Shown: piece after piece, positions 7,779-14,476 of the stretch
How the letters are laid out: each line of letters opens with the position of its first letter
Numbering within the stretch: the first letter of the stretch is position 1
Position numbers and translations under genes: made by a program
Notes under the pieces: model-generated
The model's database searches: none
The model's input: the letters and a program-made list of their open reading frames with translations, nothing else
Told to the model about the DNA's origin: nothing
DNA from: Anaerolineae bacterium
GTDB taxonomy: Bacteria; Chloroflexota; Anaerolineae; JAFGEY01
DNA length: 14,476 nucleotides
Direction of reading: 5' to 3'
NCBI GenBank assembly: GCA_016929775.1
Contig: JAFGIE010000041.1
Span: 1-14,476 of the forward strand

Positions 7779-7890
7779 CTCCTCCAAACACAAGACCTGA
7801 CCGGTCTTCTTCCAGACCTGCCAGGTCTCCCCCTACCCCCCTCCAACGCAAGACCTGGCAGGTCTTCTTCCAGACCTGCCAGGTCTCCCG
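7779..7890. repeat. Two tandem 58-bp units, each with two palindromes
   Basis: The 123-nt gap between the convergent CHAT and mscL genes holds four palindromes: AAGACC-N5-GGTCTT (7792-7808), AGACCTGCCAGGTCT (7814-7828), AAGACCTGGCAGGTCTT (7850-7866) and AGACCTGCCAGGTCT (7872-7886). Palindromes 1 and 3, and 2 and 4, are each exactly 58 bp apart, showing a tandem duplication. Copy 1's first palindrome has diverged in the middle. Each can fold into a hairpin on either strand, and the TCTT tails give short T-runs, so the block could act as a bidirectional terminator between the two operons. It could also be a REP-like dispersed element. I recall similar GACCTG-N-CAGGTC motifs in Chloroflexota genomes but cannot verify this here. 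Confidence 0.85.
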
Positions 7891-7896
7891 CTCTCC

Positions 7897-8352
7897 CTAC
7901 TTCTCCTCCAACTGCGACGTGCAGTTCGGGCAGCGCGTGGCCTTGATCGGGATCGTCGACAGGCAGTAGGGGCACAACTTGGTCGTCGGCTCGGCGGGCG
8001 GCGCTGGCTTTTCCCGGTTCAGCCGGTTGATCGCCTTGACCACAAAGAACACGGCGATCCCGGTCAGGATCAGCGTCACCACGTTGTTCACGAACACGCC
8101 ATAGCTGATCACCACCGCCCCTGCCGCCTGCGCGTCGGCGAGCGTGGCATAGGGCCCCACCGGATCGCCCTTTTTCAACATCAAGAACAGGTCGGCAAAG
8201 TTGACCCGCCCCAGCAGCAGGCCGATCGGCGGCATGATCACGTCGCTGACCAGCGACTTGATCACCGTGTTGAACACCCCACCCATGATCACGCCGACTG
8301 CCAGGTCGATCACGTTACCGCGCAGGATGAACGCCTTTAGCTCTTTCCACAT
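7897..8352 (-). CDS. mscL: Large-conductance mechanosensitive channel MscL with C-terminal zinc ribbon
   Basis: This 151-residue protein matches MscL. A short amphipathic N-terminus (MWKELKAFILRGNVIDLA) leads into a Gly-rich first transmembrane helix (VGVIMGG, about residues 15-45). An external loop of some 30 residues and a second helix (about 80-108, NVVTLILTGIAVFFVV) follow. Homopentameric MscL in the inner membrane opens under high membrane tension and releases solutes during hypo-osmotic shock. The cytoplasmic tail is not the usual helical bundle alone: it ends with two Cys pairs, C127/C130 (CPYC) and C141/C144 (CPNC), forming a likely zinc ribbon. SD GGAGGG sits 4 nt before the ATG. It is the last gene of a minus-strand set, 15 nt downstream of the GH38 stop, and no separate promoter is visible in that gap. 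Confidence 0.95.
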   Translation of the reverse strand: MWKELKAFILRGNVIDLAVGVIMGGVFNTVIKSLVSDVIMPPIGLLLGRVNFADLFLMLKKGDPVGPYATLADAQAAGAVVISYGVFVNNVVTLILTGIAVFFVVKAINRLNREKPAPPAEPTTKLCPYCLSTIPIKATRCPNCTSQLEEK

Positions 8353-8367
8353 CGTGCCCTCCTTGGC

Positions 8368-11283
8368 TCAGCCAGACAATGGTCCCGATTCCACCCGCAC
8401 CGTCACGATCCCGTACGCCGGCAGGCGCACCGTCAGCGCGCCGCCCGCCAGCGATGCGGACGCGTCGCCCACCGGGCGCTCCAGCATGTCGACCGCCACT
8501 GCCCGCGCACCCGCGCCCGCCAATGCGGGCGCCAGCGCCACCCGCGCCTCCGTCTCCCGCCCCTCCACCTCGATCAGGCGCAGCGCGATCCCGCGCCCGT
8601 CCTCGCTCTCCTTCAGCGCCGCCAGGTGCACGTTCGGCGCCTCGATCGCCAAGGTCGACATCGCCCCCGGCAGATCCCCCTCGTGGATGCCGCAGCTCGC
8701 GACCAGCAGCGGCTGGTTCAATGCCTCCCCGGCTTGCATCGCGCGCCCCACCGTCCACCCTGCCCCGTGCGGCGCCAGCGCGTAGCAGATCTCGTGCTCG
8801 CCCAGGTCGGGCAGCGGATCGGGATCGCTGCTTGCGCGCAGCAGCGTCATCGCCAGCGTCGTCCCCTCCACGCTGAACCCATACTTGGACGTGTTCGCCA
8901 GCGTCACCCCGGCGCCATCCTCCCCCTCGCACAGATCCACCCACCGCTGCGCAACCACCTCTTGCCCCTCGAACAGGTCGCGCGCGATCGACCCGAACGG
9001 GATCTCGTACCGCGCGCGCGGCGCGTCCACCCCCAGCGGAAAGCGGACCCTGAGGTGCGGCGTGCCCGCCTCCCGGCTTCCCATCTCGCGCCAGTCCACG
9101 CGCAGCCGGTAGTCGAGGCGCGGCATCCCTGCGCACAGCGTGACCTCGAGCGTGAGCGTGCTGTGGCGCACCTGCCGCGTCCAGCGCAGCGTCTGCACGT
9201 AGGGCCCGTCGTGCACCACGCTCAACCGTCCCCCGTCGTACAGGTCCTCGCGCGTCAGGAACTGCCCGATCCGCCACGCCGTCATGCCCTCGTTGGCCTC
9301 GACGCAGACCTGCAGCGTGCCGATCCGCGCCCCGTCCCGCGCCCACTCGCGCCCCGTCCGCTTGTCGAGCAAGCTCACTACCCCGCCCGACGCTGGGTCG
9401 AGCACCACGCGCAGCGCCTCGTTCTCCAGCGTCCGCCGCTGGGGCTCGATCCGGCGGTTTGAGCCGCCCATGCCCGCCCACGGGTCAACGACCTCGTCGC
9501 GCGTCAGGCCAAGCTCGGCAAGCCGGTCCGAAACGCAGACCGTGCAGTAGCCCAGCGCCGGCGCGCGCACCGGGAACGCCAGCGTGCCATAGGTGTGCCC
9601 CCAGTACGTCCCCTCGTCTAGGACCTGCACCGGGCGCGGGTCCATCCCCCCGCCGCTCACGGCAAGCTGTGTGGGGTCAAGCGCCGTGTCCCACAGCTTG
9701 ACTTGGACCACCTCCTCACGCGGGTAGGGCAGCGGGTTGTAGATCAGGAACGCCCGGTCGCTCGTCTCGCCAGCGCTGTACGCCGACTCACCGCCCATCC
9801 CCGCCGCGTTGCCTACGCCCGCGCCCATGGCGCGCCGCGACGCCACCTCGTCCTTGTACGCGCGCTCGCCATACGCTGCCCAGCCACGCCGCAGCGACGC
9901 CGTGTCCACGCGCGCCGCGATCGCGCGCAGCGCGTTCGTGCGCGCCATCATCGCCGCCGCCTGCGCCTCCTGGGCCTGTCCCAGCGTATAGTGCCGCGTG
10001 TCGCGCGTCCCCGACCCGGGCAAGATGTCGTGAAACTGGGAAAAGAGCACCGTGCGCCACGCCTCGGCAAGGTGCGCCTGCGGGTACGCCCCCCCTGCCA
10101 CGCGGCTGCCCAGCGTCGCCGCCGCCTCGGCGGCATACAGCAGGTTCTCGCCGTGGCGGTTGGCCTCCTTTTGCCGCGCCTGCGAGGTATAGCAGCCCGC
10201 AAACACAAAGTTGCGCTCGCCGCGCACCTCGGGCACGATCGTCGCCTCTGCCTCGGCGGCGCGGAAAAAGCCGTGCAGGGTCGAGAACATCACGCGCGGG
10301 TAGACGGGCCACGCGTCCATCGCTACGATCTGCCGCAGGTCCGCCCGCGTCGGCCCGCCGCCGTGATCGCCCACCCCGTACAGCACCGGCATCTGCTTCA
10401 TGCCCGTCGCCAGCGCGTACTCGACCAGCGCGTCGGCGATCGCCGGCGTGAGCGACTGGTTCGGCCCACCCACCGTCATGTACCACTGCACGTCGTTGAA
10501 CGCTAGCACCCGCGACCCATCCGGTCCGACCCACCAATAGAGGTGTGGACCGTGGCTGCCCCGGCAGTGATAGTAGTACCGCACCCCGCCCCGCGCCAGG
10601 ATCGTCGGCAGCGTCGCCGGGTGCCCGAACGTATCGGGCTCGAAATCGACCTGTACGTCCTCCGGCGACAGCCCGAACTTCTCGGAAAAGTAGGCGCGCG
10701 TGTAGAGCAGGTGGCGGCTGATGCTCTCCCCGCTCGCCATGTTCTTGTCGCCCTCGACCCATTGGCTCGCCGTGACCTCCCACCGTCCCTCCGCCACCCG
10801 CTGCCGGATCGCCTCAAACAGCGGCGGGTTGTAGCGCTCGATCAGGGCATAGGTCGAGGCCTGGCTCTGCGAGTAGAGGAACCCCGGGAACTCGTCCATC
10901 AGCGCCAACATGGTCTGGAACGTGTCGTTGGTCACCGCTACCGTCTCGGGCCACGACCACATCCAGTTCATGTCGATGTGCGCGTGGCTCACGCAGCGCA
11001 GCGTGTACTGCTTGGCGACCTCGCCCACCGGCGCCAGCAGCGCCTCTGCCTGCGCCGTCAGCGCGTCGACGTCGACCGACGCCCCCGCCAGGCCCGCCTG
11101 CACCACATGTCCCGCCTCGACGATCCGCGCGCGCCACGCGGGCGCCTGTGCCGGGTGCGCCGCACACAGCTGGTGCGCGAACCGCAGCTCAGCCCCGATC
11201 CGGGCCAAGCGCTCCTCGTAGCGCCGCGGCGCGTGGACAAAGGTCTGGACGATGTCCGCATACTGCGCCCAATACGGTGTCAT
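8368..11283 (-). CDS. Alpha-mannosidase, glycoside hydrolase family 38
   Basis: This 971-residue protein is a GH38 alpha-mannosidase, a retaining enzyme that removes terminal alpha-mannose using a zinc ion. The visible active-site elements are H100-A-H102-I-D104 in SHAHIDMNWMWSW (zinc ligands H102 and D104), D217 in DFEPDTFGHP (nucleophile and zinc ligand), and H418 in SQFHDILPGSG (fourth zinc ligand). The family's N-terminal helical domain (1-90), the catalytic barrel (about 95-360), a three-helix segment (about 370-480) and long beta-sandwich C-terminal domains (about 500-971) follow the usual order and length. There is no signal peptide, so it is probably cytoplasmic and acts on imported or internal manno-oligosaccharides or glycans. 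SD GAGGTGAGGGG lies about 8 nt before the ATG. It starts 17 nt after the GT2 gene and ends 15 nt before mscL, consistent with one operon. Exact linkage specificity is not readable. Confidence 0.93.
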   Translation of the reverse strand: MTPYWAQYADIVQTFVHAPRRYEERLARIGAELRFAHQLCAAHPAQAPAWRARIVEAGHVVQAGLAGASVDVDALTAQAEALLAPVGEVAKQYTLRCVSHAHIDMNWMWSWPETVAVTNDTFQTMLALMDEFPGFLYSQSQASTYALIERYNPPLFEAIRQRVAEGRWEVTASQWVEGDKNMASGESISRHLLYTRAYFSEKFGLSPEDVQVDFEPDTFGHPATLPTILARGGVRYYYHCRGSHGPHLYWWVGPDGSRVLAFNDVQWYMTVGGPNQSLTPAIADALVEYALATGMKQMPVLYGVGDHGGGPTRADLRQIVAMDAWPVYPRVMFSTLHGFFRAAEAEATIVPEVRGERNFVFAGCYTSQARQKEANRHGENLLYAAEAAATLGSRVAGGAYPQAHLAEAWRTVLFSQFHDILPGSGTRDTRHYTLGQAQEAQAAAMMARTNALRAIAARVDTASLRRGWAAYGERAYKDEVASRRAMGAGVGNAAGMGGESAYSAGETSDRAFLIYNPLPYPREEVVQVKLWDTALDPTQLAVSGGGMDPRPVQVLDEGTYWGHTYGTLAFPVRAPALGYCTVCVSDRLAELGLTRDEVVDPWAGMGGSNRRIEPQRRTLENEALRVVLDPASGGVVSLLDKRTGREWARDGARIGTLQVCVEANEGMTAWRIGQFLTREDLYDGGRLSVVHDGPYVQTLRWTRQVRHSTLTLEVTLCAGMPRLDYRLRVDWREMGSREAGTPHLRVRFPLGVDAPRARYEIPFGSIARDLFEGQEVVAQRWVDLCEGEDGAGVTLANTSKYGFSVEGTTLAMTLLRASSDPDPLPDLGEHEICYALAPHGAGWTVGRAMQAGEALNQPLLVASCGIHEGDLPGAMSTLAIEAPNVHLAALKESEDGRGIALRLIEVEGRETEARVALAPALAGAGARAVAVDMLERPVGDASASLAGGALTVRLPAYGIVTVRVESGPLSG

Positions 11284-11300
11284 AATGTCATCCCCTCACC

Positions 11301-12074
11301 TCAGTCATACAGTCCCTTGATCCGGTTGACGTTGACGCGCAGCACTTCTTTTGCCATGTCGAGCGACTCGCGCATATAGCGCGTGAACTCGCCGCCCTGC
11401 CCCTTGGTGTCGCTCTCGTCACGGTTCATCCAGGCGACCTCGACCTCCTTGATCGTGTACCCTGCCCGGTCAAAGAGATAGAGCAGCTCCACGTCGTATG
11501 CCGTCACCTTCCACCCGCTCGGCTTTTGCTGCGCAAAGAACTGCAGCTTGGGAAAGATCTCGAGCACGGGCGCCCGCCGGAAGAGCTTGAACCCGCACTG
11601 TGTGTCGCGGATCCCGCGCAGCAGCGTCACGCTGCGCATCGCCCGGAACACGACGCTGCCCACGCGGCGCAGCAGCGAGAATCCCTCGCGCGCCGCCCCC
11701 CGCGAGCCGATCACCACGTCATAGCCTTGCGCGTACCAGGGCAGCAGTTTGTCCAGCTCGCCGATCGGCGTCGACTGGTCCATGTCGGTAAAGAGCACGG
11801 CGTCGCCCGTGGCGTGCTGGATCCCGCCCCACAGCGCGGAGGGTTTGCCTCCGTGTGGCAGCGCCGCCAGCGTGAATCCCTCCACCCCGGCGATGTACGC
11901 CTCGACCAGGGCGCGGCTGTTGTCCGTCGACCCGTCGTCGGCGACGATCACGTCCCACGGGTAGGGCTGCGTGCGCATATGCTGGTACACCTCGTCCAGC
12001 ACGCCGCGCTGTAGGTTCTTTTCCTCGTTGTAACAGGGGATGATGACCGAGATCGAGAGGGCTCTATCGCTCAT
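11301..12074 (-). CDS. GT2 glycosyltransferase, dolichyl-phosphate glucose synthase-like
   Basis: This 257-residue protein is a family 2 (GT-A fold) glycosyltransferase. It has SVIIPCYNEEKNL at the N-terminus (the nucleotide-sugar fold start), ADDGSTD (45-51), the metal-binding D97-M98-D99 in FTDMDQSTP, and DTQCGFKLFRR further on. The TDMDQSTP and QCGFK motifs are typical of the dolichyl/polyprenyl-phosphate glucosyltransferase branch, which loads a sugar from UDP- or GDP-sugar onto a lipid carrier at the membrane. No transmembrane helix is visible, so it would be a peripheral membrane enzyme. The start at 12074 is chosen because GAGGAG lies 5 nt upstream. An in-frame ATG at 12272 would add 66 unrelated residues, run through both divergent promoters and overlap malQ. 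It is the first gene of the operon with GH38 and mscL; the sugar and acceptor are not determined. Confidence 0.9.
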   Translation of the reverse strand: MSDRALSISVIIPCYNEEKNLQRGVLDEVYQHMRTQPYPWDVIVADDGSTDNSRALVEAYIAGVEGFTLAALPHGGKPSALWGGIQHATGDAVLFTDMDQSTPIGELDKLLPWYAQGYDVVIGSRGAAREGFSLLRRVGSVVFRAMRSVTLLRGIRDTQCGFKLFRRAPVLEIFPKLQFFAQQKPSGWKVTAYDVELLYLFDRAGYTIKEVEVAWMNRDESDTKGQGGEFTRYMRESLDMAKEVLRVNVNRIKGLYD

Positions 12075-12113
12075 TGTCACTCCTCGCGCATATGGGGGAT
12101 GCTGCTCGGGCAG

Positions 12114-12142
12114 AGTGTAGCCCAGATCAGGACAAAGGTCAA
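12114..12142 (-). promoter_or_regulatory. Sigma70-type promoter of the GT2-GH38-mscL operon
   Basis: On the minus strand TTGACC (12142-12137, 5/6 match) is followed after 17 nt by TACACT (12119-12114, 4/6 match). Transcription would begin near 12107, leaving a leader of about 33 nt ahead of the GT2 ATG at 12074. It overlaps any alternative upstream start of GT2, supporting the shorter protein. Confidence 0.6.
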
Positions 12143-12149
12143 ACCCCAA

Positions 12150-12178
12150 TTGACACGCGCCGCGAAATCCCCTACAAT
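12150..12178 (+). promoter_or_regulatory. Sigma70-type promoter of malQ
   Basis: The consensus TTGACA (12150-12155) and TACAAT (12173-12178, 5/6 match) are 17 nt apart. The predicted start is near 12185, giving a leader of about 47 nt to the malQ ATG. Its -35 is only 7 nt from that of the minus-strand promoter, so two polymerases could hardly bind at once. Confidence 0.75.
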
Positions 12179-12231
12179 CAAAGGTATAGGGCAACACAGC
12201 GACCACGCCTCTCCGCCGACTGGAGACAGCC

Positions 12232-13749
12232 ATGGAGTGGACCCGTTCGAGCGGCATACTCTTGCACCCCACCTCGCTGCCTGGGCCGTACGGGATCGGT
12301 GACCTGGGTCCTCCCGCCTATCGCTGGGTCGAGTTCCTGGCGCGTGCCGGGCAAACACTCTGGCAGGTGCTGCCCCTCGGGCCAACCGGCTATGCCGACT
12401 CACCCTACGCTGCCCTCTCGACCTTTGCCCTCAACCCGATGCTGATCAGCCTCGACCTCCTGTTCGACCAGCGCCTGCTCGATCCGCCCGACATCGACAC
12501 CCTGCCCTGGCTGTCCCGCGATCGGGTCGACTATGCCACAACGATCGCGTACAAGGCGCCCATCCTCCGCCGCGCCGCGCTCCGCTTCGACGCAGAGGCT
12601 GTGGGCCGGACGCGCGCCGCGTACGACCAGTTCTGCCGCGATAACGCCAGCTGGCTGGACGACTATGCGCTCTATATCGCCGCCAAGCGGTACCACGCCG
12701 ACATCGCATGGCCCGCGTGGGAGCGTGGGATCGCCCTCCGCGACCCGCAGGCCCTCGACCGGTGGCGCGAAAAGTTGCGCATCGAGATCATCGCCCACCG
12801 CGCCTTGCAGTACCTGGCGTGGGCCCAGTGGCGGGCGCTGCTGGACCACGCCCACCAGTACGGGGTCCGGATCGTGGGCGACGTCCCCATCTTTTGCGCG
12901 CACGACAGCGCCGACGTGTGGGCACACCGCGACCTCTTTGCGCTGGACGAGGAGGGGCAGCCGACGCACATCGCGGGCGTGCCGCCCGACTATTTCAGCG
13001 CCACCGGGCAGCGCTGGGGCAACCCCCTCTACCGCTGGGACGTGATGGCGGAACGTGGCTATGCCTGGTGGATCGAGCGCACGCGCGCGGCGCTGCGCAC
13101 CGTCGACATCGTGCGCATCGATCACTTTCGCGGTTTTATCGCCTACTGGGAGATCCCGGCTTCCGAGCCCACTGCCGTCCGCGGTCGCTGGGTGCCCGGC
13201 CCGGGAGAGGCGCTCTTTGAGGCCCTCGAAGCGGCGCTGGGCAGCGTGCCGATCCTGGCGGAAGACCTGGGCGTGATCACGCCCGAAGTGATCGCCCTGC
13301 GCGAGCGCTTCAACCTGCCCGGCATGAAGATCCTCCAGTTCGCGTTCGACGAGGACGCACTGCGCGCCTCCTTTGGCGAGTATGAGCGCAACCCCTTCCT
13401 GCCGCACAACTATACGCGGCACTTTGTCGTCTACACGGGCACGCACGACAACGACACTGCCGTCGGTTGGTTCACCCACGCCGACCCCGAGGAGCGCGCC
13501 GCAGCCCTCGCCTACCTGGGCTGCAACGCGCACGACCTGCACTGGGCCCTGATCCGCGCCGCTATGGCCTCGGTCGCCGACATGGCGATCGTGCCCCTGC
13601 AGGACGTGCTTGGCCTGGGCAGCCACGCGCGCATGAACCTGCCGGGCACGATCGGCGCCAACTGGACCTGGCGCTTTACCGAGGACATGCTGTCTGAACA
13701 CCTGGCTGCGCGCCTCGCCGAGATGGCTACGCTATACGAACGCTGGTAG
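12232..13749 (+). CDS. malQ: 4-alpha-glucanotransferase (amylomaltase), GH77
   Basis: This 505-residue protein is a standard-length GH77 amylomaltase. It transfers alpha-1,4-glucan segments between maltodextrins and releases glucose, as part of glycogen/maltodextrin metabolism in the cytoplasm. Family features are clear: the N-terminus RSSGILLHPTSLPGPYGIGD, WQVLPLGPTGYADSPY at 45-60, IVGDVPIF (about 217-224), the nucleophile D297 in VRIDHFRGF, the acid/base E344 in LAEDLGVIT, and the transition-state-stabilising D406 in TGTHDND. The end, RMNLPGTIGANWTWR, is also characteristic. SD TGGAG lies about 7 nt before the ATG. It has its own promoter at 12150-12178 and is followed after 49 nt by a UDG-superfamily gene that has no obvious promoter of its own, so the two may be co-transcribed. 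Nothing looks missing or altered. Confidence 0.97.
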   Translation: MEWTRSSGILLHPTSLPGPYGIGDLGPPAYRWVEFLARAGQTLWQVLPLGPTGYADSPYAALSTFALNPMLISLDLLFDQRLLDPPDIDTLPWLSRDRVDYATTIAYKAPILRRAALRFDAEAVGRTRAAYDQFCRDNASWLDDYALYIAAKRYHADIAWPAWERGIALRDPQALDRWREKLRIEIIAHRALQYLAWAQWRALLDHAHQYGVRIVGDVPIFCAHDSADVWAHRDLFALDEEGQPTHIAGVPPDYFSATGQRWGNPLYRWDVMAERGYAWWIERTRAALRTVDIVRIDHFRGFIAYWEIPASEPTAVRGRWVPGPGEALFEALEAALGSVPILAEDLGVITPEVIALRERFNLPGMKILQFAFDEDALRASFGEYERNPFLPHNYTRHFVVYTGTHDNDTAVGWFTHADPEERAAALAYLGCNAHDLHWALIRAAMASVADMAIVPLQDVLGLGSHARMNLPGTIGANWTWRFTEDMLSEHLAARLAEMATLYERW

Positions 13750-13798
13750 GCGCCCCCTGCTCGCCACAGCGTGCGTCGGTGCGATGAGGAGACAAGAC

Positions 13799-14428
13799 AT
13801 GCGAGTAGACAGAGAGATCCGCTGTACGTGGTTCATGTGCGCGGATGTCGATCTCGACCGCTACAACATCCCCTCGATCGAGGTCGATCCGGCGCGCATC
13901 CTCCTCGTCATGATCGCCGAATCGGCGCCCGAAAACACAAGCGACGGATTCTATGCCAAGGGAAGGCCCCTCTATCTCATGAACACGATCCAAGCCTTCC
14001 GCGACGCCGGCGCGCCGGTGAACTCGCTCGCCGACATCCTCGAACTCGGCGTCTACATGACCACCGCGATCAAGTGCGCCAAGACCGCCTACACCATCCA
14101 GGCCAACACGATCAAGAACTGCTCCTACCTCCTGGAGAAGGAACTCGCCCTCTTTCCGCGCACACGCACCTACCTGCTGATGGGCCACACAGCAGCCCAG
14201 GCGATCAACTATATCGCCGCGCGCGCGGGCGAGCCCCAGCCCGTGCCCGACGTCTCCACATCTGACCTCCGCAAGCAGGACCTCTGGTTCCGCGGCAGGC
14301 GCGTCTTTCTCTCCTATGCCCACACACACGCCTCCTACCCGACCGAGGTCGAGAGGCGCAAGGCGGTCGCCCAGGACATCATCGCCGCCCTGCGCTTCAC
14401 CTACGGCACACGCCCGCTTTCGGGCTAG
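13799..14428 (+). CDS. Divergent uracil-DNA glycosylase superfamily protein, probable Fe-S type
   Basis: This 209-residue protein shows the pattern of the uracil-DNA glycosylase superfamily. RILLVMIAESAP (33-44) corresponds to the first active-site strand and loop, TTAIKCAKT (88-96) to the second conserved strand, YLLEKELALFP...YLLMGHTAA (110-133) to the helix and strand that follow, and FLSYAHTHAS (170-179) to the His-containing C-terminal loop (HPS in typical enzymes; H177-A-S here). C9, C14, C93 and C108 are placed like the four Fe-S ligands of family 4-type enzymes, although the first pair is C-x4-C rather than C-x2-C. Uracil removal is therefore possible but unproven. The start at 13799 is chosen because AGGAG (13787-13791) lies 7 nt upstream; the ATG at 13784 directly overlaps this SD and would add only five residues. 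It follows malQ by 49 nt. Confidence 0.65.
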   Translation: MRVDREIRCTWFMCADVDLDRYNIPSIEVDPARILLVMIAESAPENTSDGFYAKGRPLYLMNTIQAFRDAGAPVNSLADILELGVYMTTAIKCAKTAYTIQANTIKNCSYLLEKELALFPRTRTYLLMGHTAAQAINYIAARAGEPQPVPDVSTSDLRKQDLWFRGRRVFLSYAHTHASYPTEVERRKAVAQDIIAALRFTYGTRPLSG

Positions 14429-14476
14429 CAACGCCCCCCCCAGCCCTATACCTCGTTTTTCCCGCTTTCCCGGGTA
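14429..14476. other. Window-edge intergenic tail
   Basis: These 48 nt after the last stop codon are C-rich, with a C8 run at 14433-14440 and a TTTTT run near 14456. No gene start, convincing promoter or terminator stem is visible before the edge. Confidence 0.5.

Noticed and set aside
7779..7890. Possible CRISPR array
   Set aside because: There are only two 58-bp units, with palindromes internal to each and nearly identical intervening sequence. No unique spacers and no cas genes are present.
12075..12272. Longer start for the GT2 gene
   Set aside because: The extension would cover both divergent promoters and overlap malQ. The GAGGAG SD and the conserved SVIIPCYNEE start support 12074.
14412..14425. 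GCCCG-CTTT-CGGGC stem at the end of the last gene as a terminator
   Set aside because: The stem is only 5 bp, lies before the stop codon and is followed by no T-run.
1..14476. Insertion sequence, prophage or integrative element carrying the CHAT locus
   Set aside because: No transposase, integrase, tRNA or flanking direct repeats are visible. Codon and base use look similar in all regions, so transfer cannot be argued from this window.

Overview
The window is high-GC bacterial DNA with densely packed genes and Shine-Dalgarno (SD) starts. It most resembles a Chloroflexota (Anaerolineae-like) chromosome. That assignment is inferred from three things: the CHAT/TPR gene content, an MscL with a C-terminal zinc ribbon, and short GACCTG-N-CAGGTC palindromes between genes. 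No rRNA, tRNA, CRISPR array or transposase is visible, and no marker gene settles the taxonomy.

Region 1 (1-7773, + strand) is the unusual part: four co-directional genes behind one good sigma70-type promoter. In order they are a coiled-coil/transglutaminase-like cysteine-protease-fold protein (129-1355), a CHAT caspase-like peptidase with an N-terminal regulatory region (1439-3358), a polytopic membrane protein ending in an isoprenylcysteine/phospholipid methyltransferase-like domain (3476-4501), and a CpXC zinc ribbon-TPR-CHAT protein (4512-7773). The last gene is frame-shifted inside its CHAT domain near 7064-7067. Two CHAT peptidases plus a third Cys-His-fold protein and a membrane enzyme look like a protease-based signalling or cell-death cassette. 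I do not recognise it as a described system. A divergent promoter at the left edge drives an unseen gene leaving the window.

Region 2 (7774-7896) is a convergent gene boundary holding a 58-bp unit in two tandem copies. Each unit carries two short palindromes, so there are four potential hairpins.

Region 3 (7897-12074, - strand) is a likely three-gene operon, transcribed right to left: a dolichyl-phosphate-glucose-synthase-like GT2 glycosyltransferase, a GH38 alpha-mannosidase, and the large-conductance mechanosensitive channel MscL. Gaps between the genes are 15-17 nt.

Region 4 (12075-14476, + strand) starts with back-to-back divergent promoters. It continues with 4-alpha-glucanotransferase (malQ) and a divergent uracil-DNA-glycosylase-superfamily protein with four cysteines placed like an Fe-S cluster. 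Regions 3 and 4 look like ordinary housekeeping and carbohydrate metabolism flanking the accessory CHAT locus.
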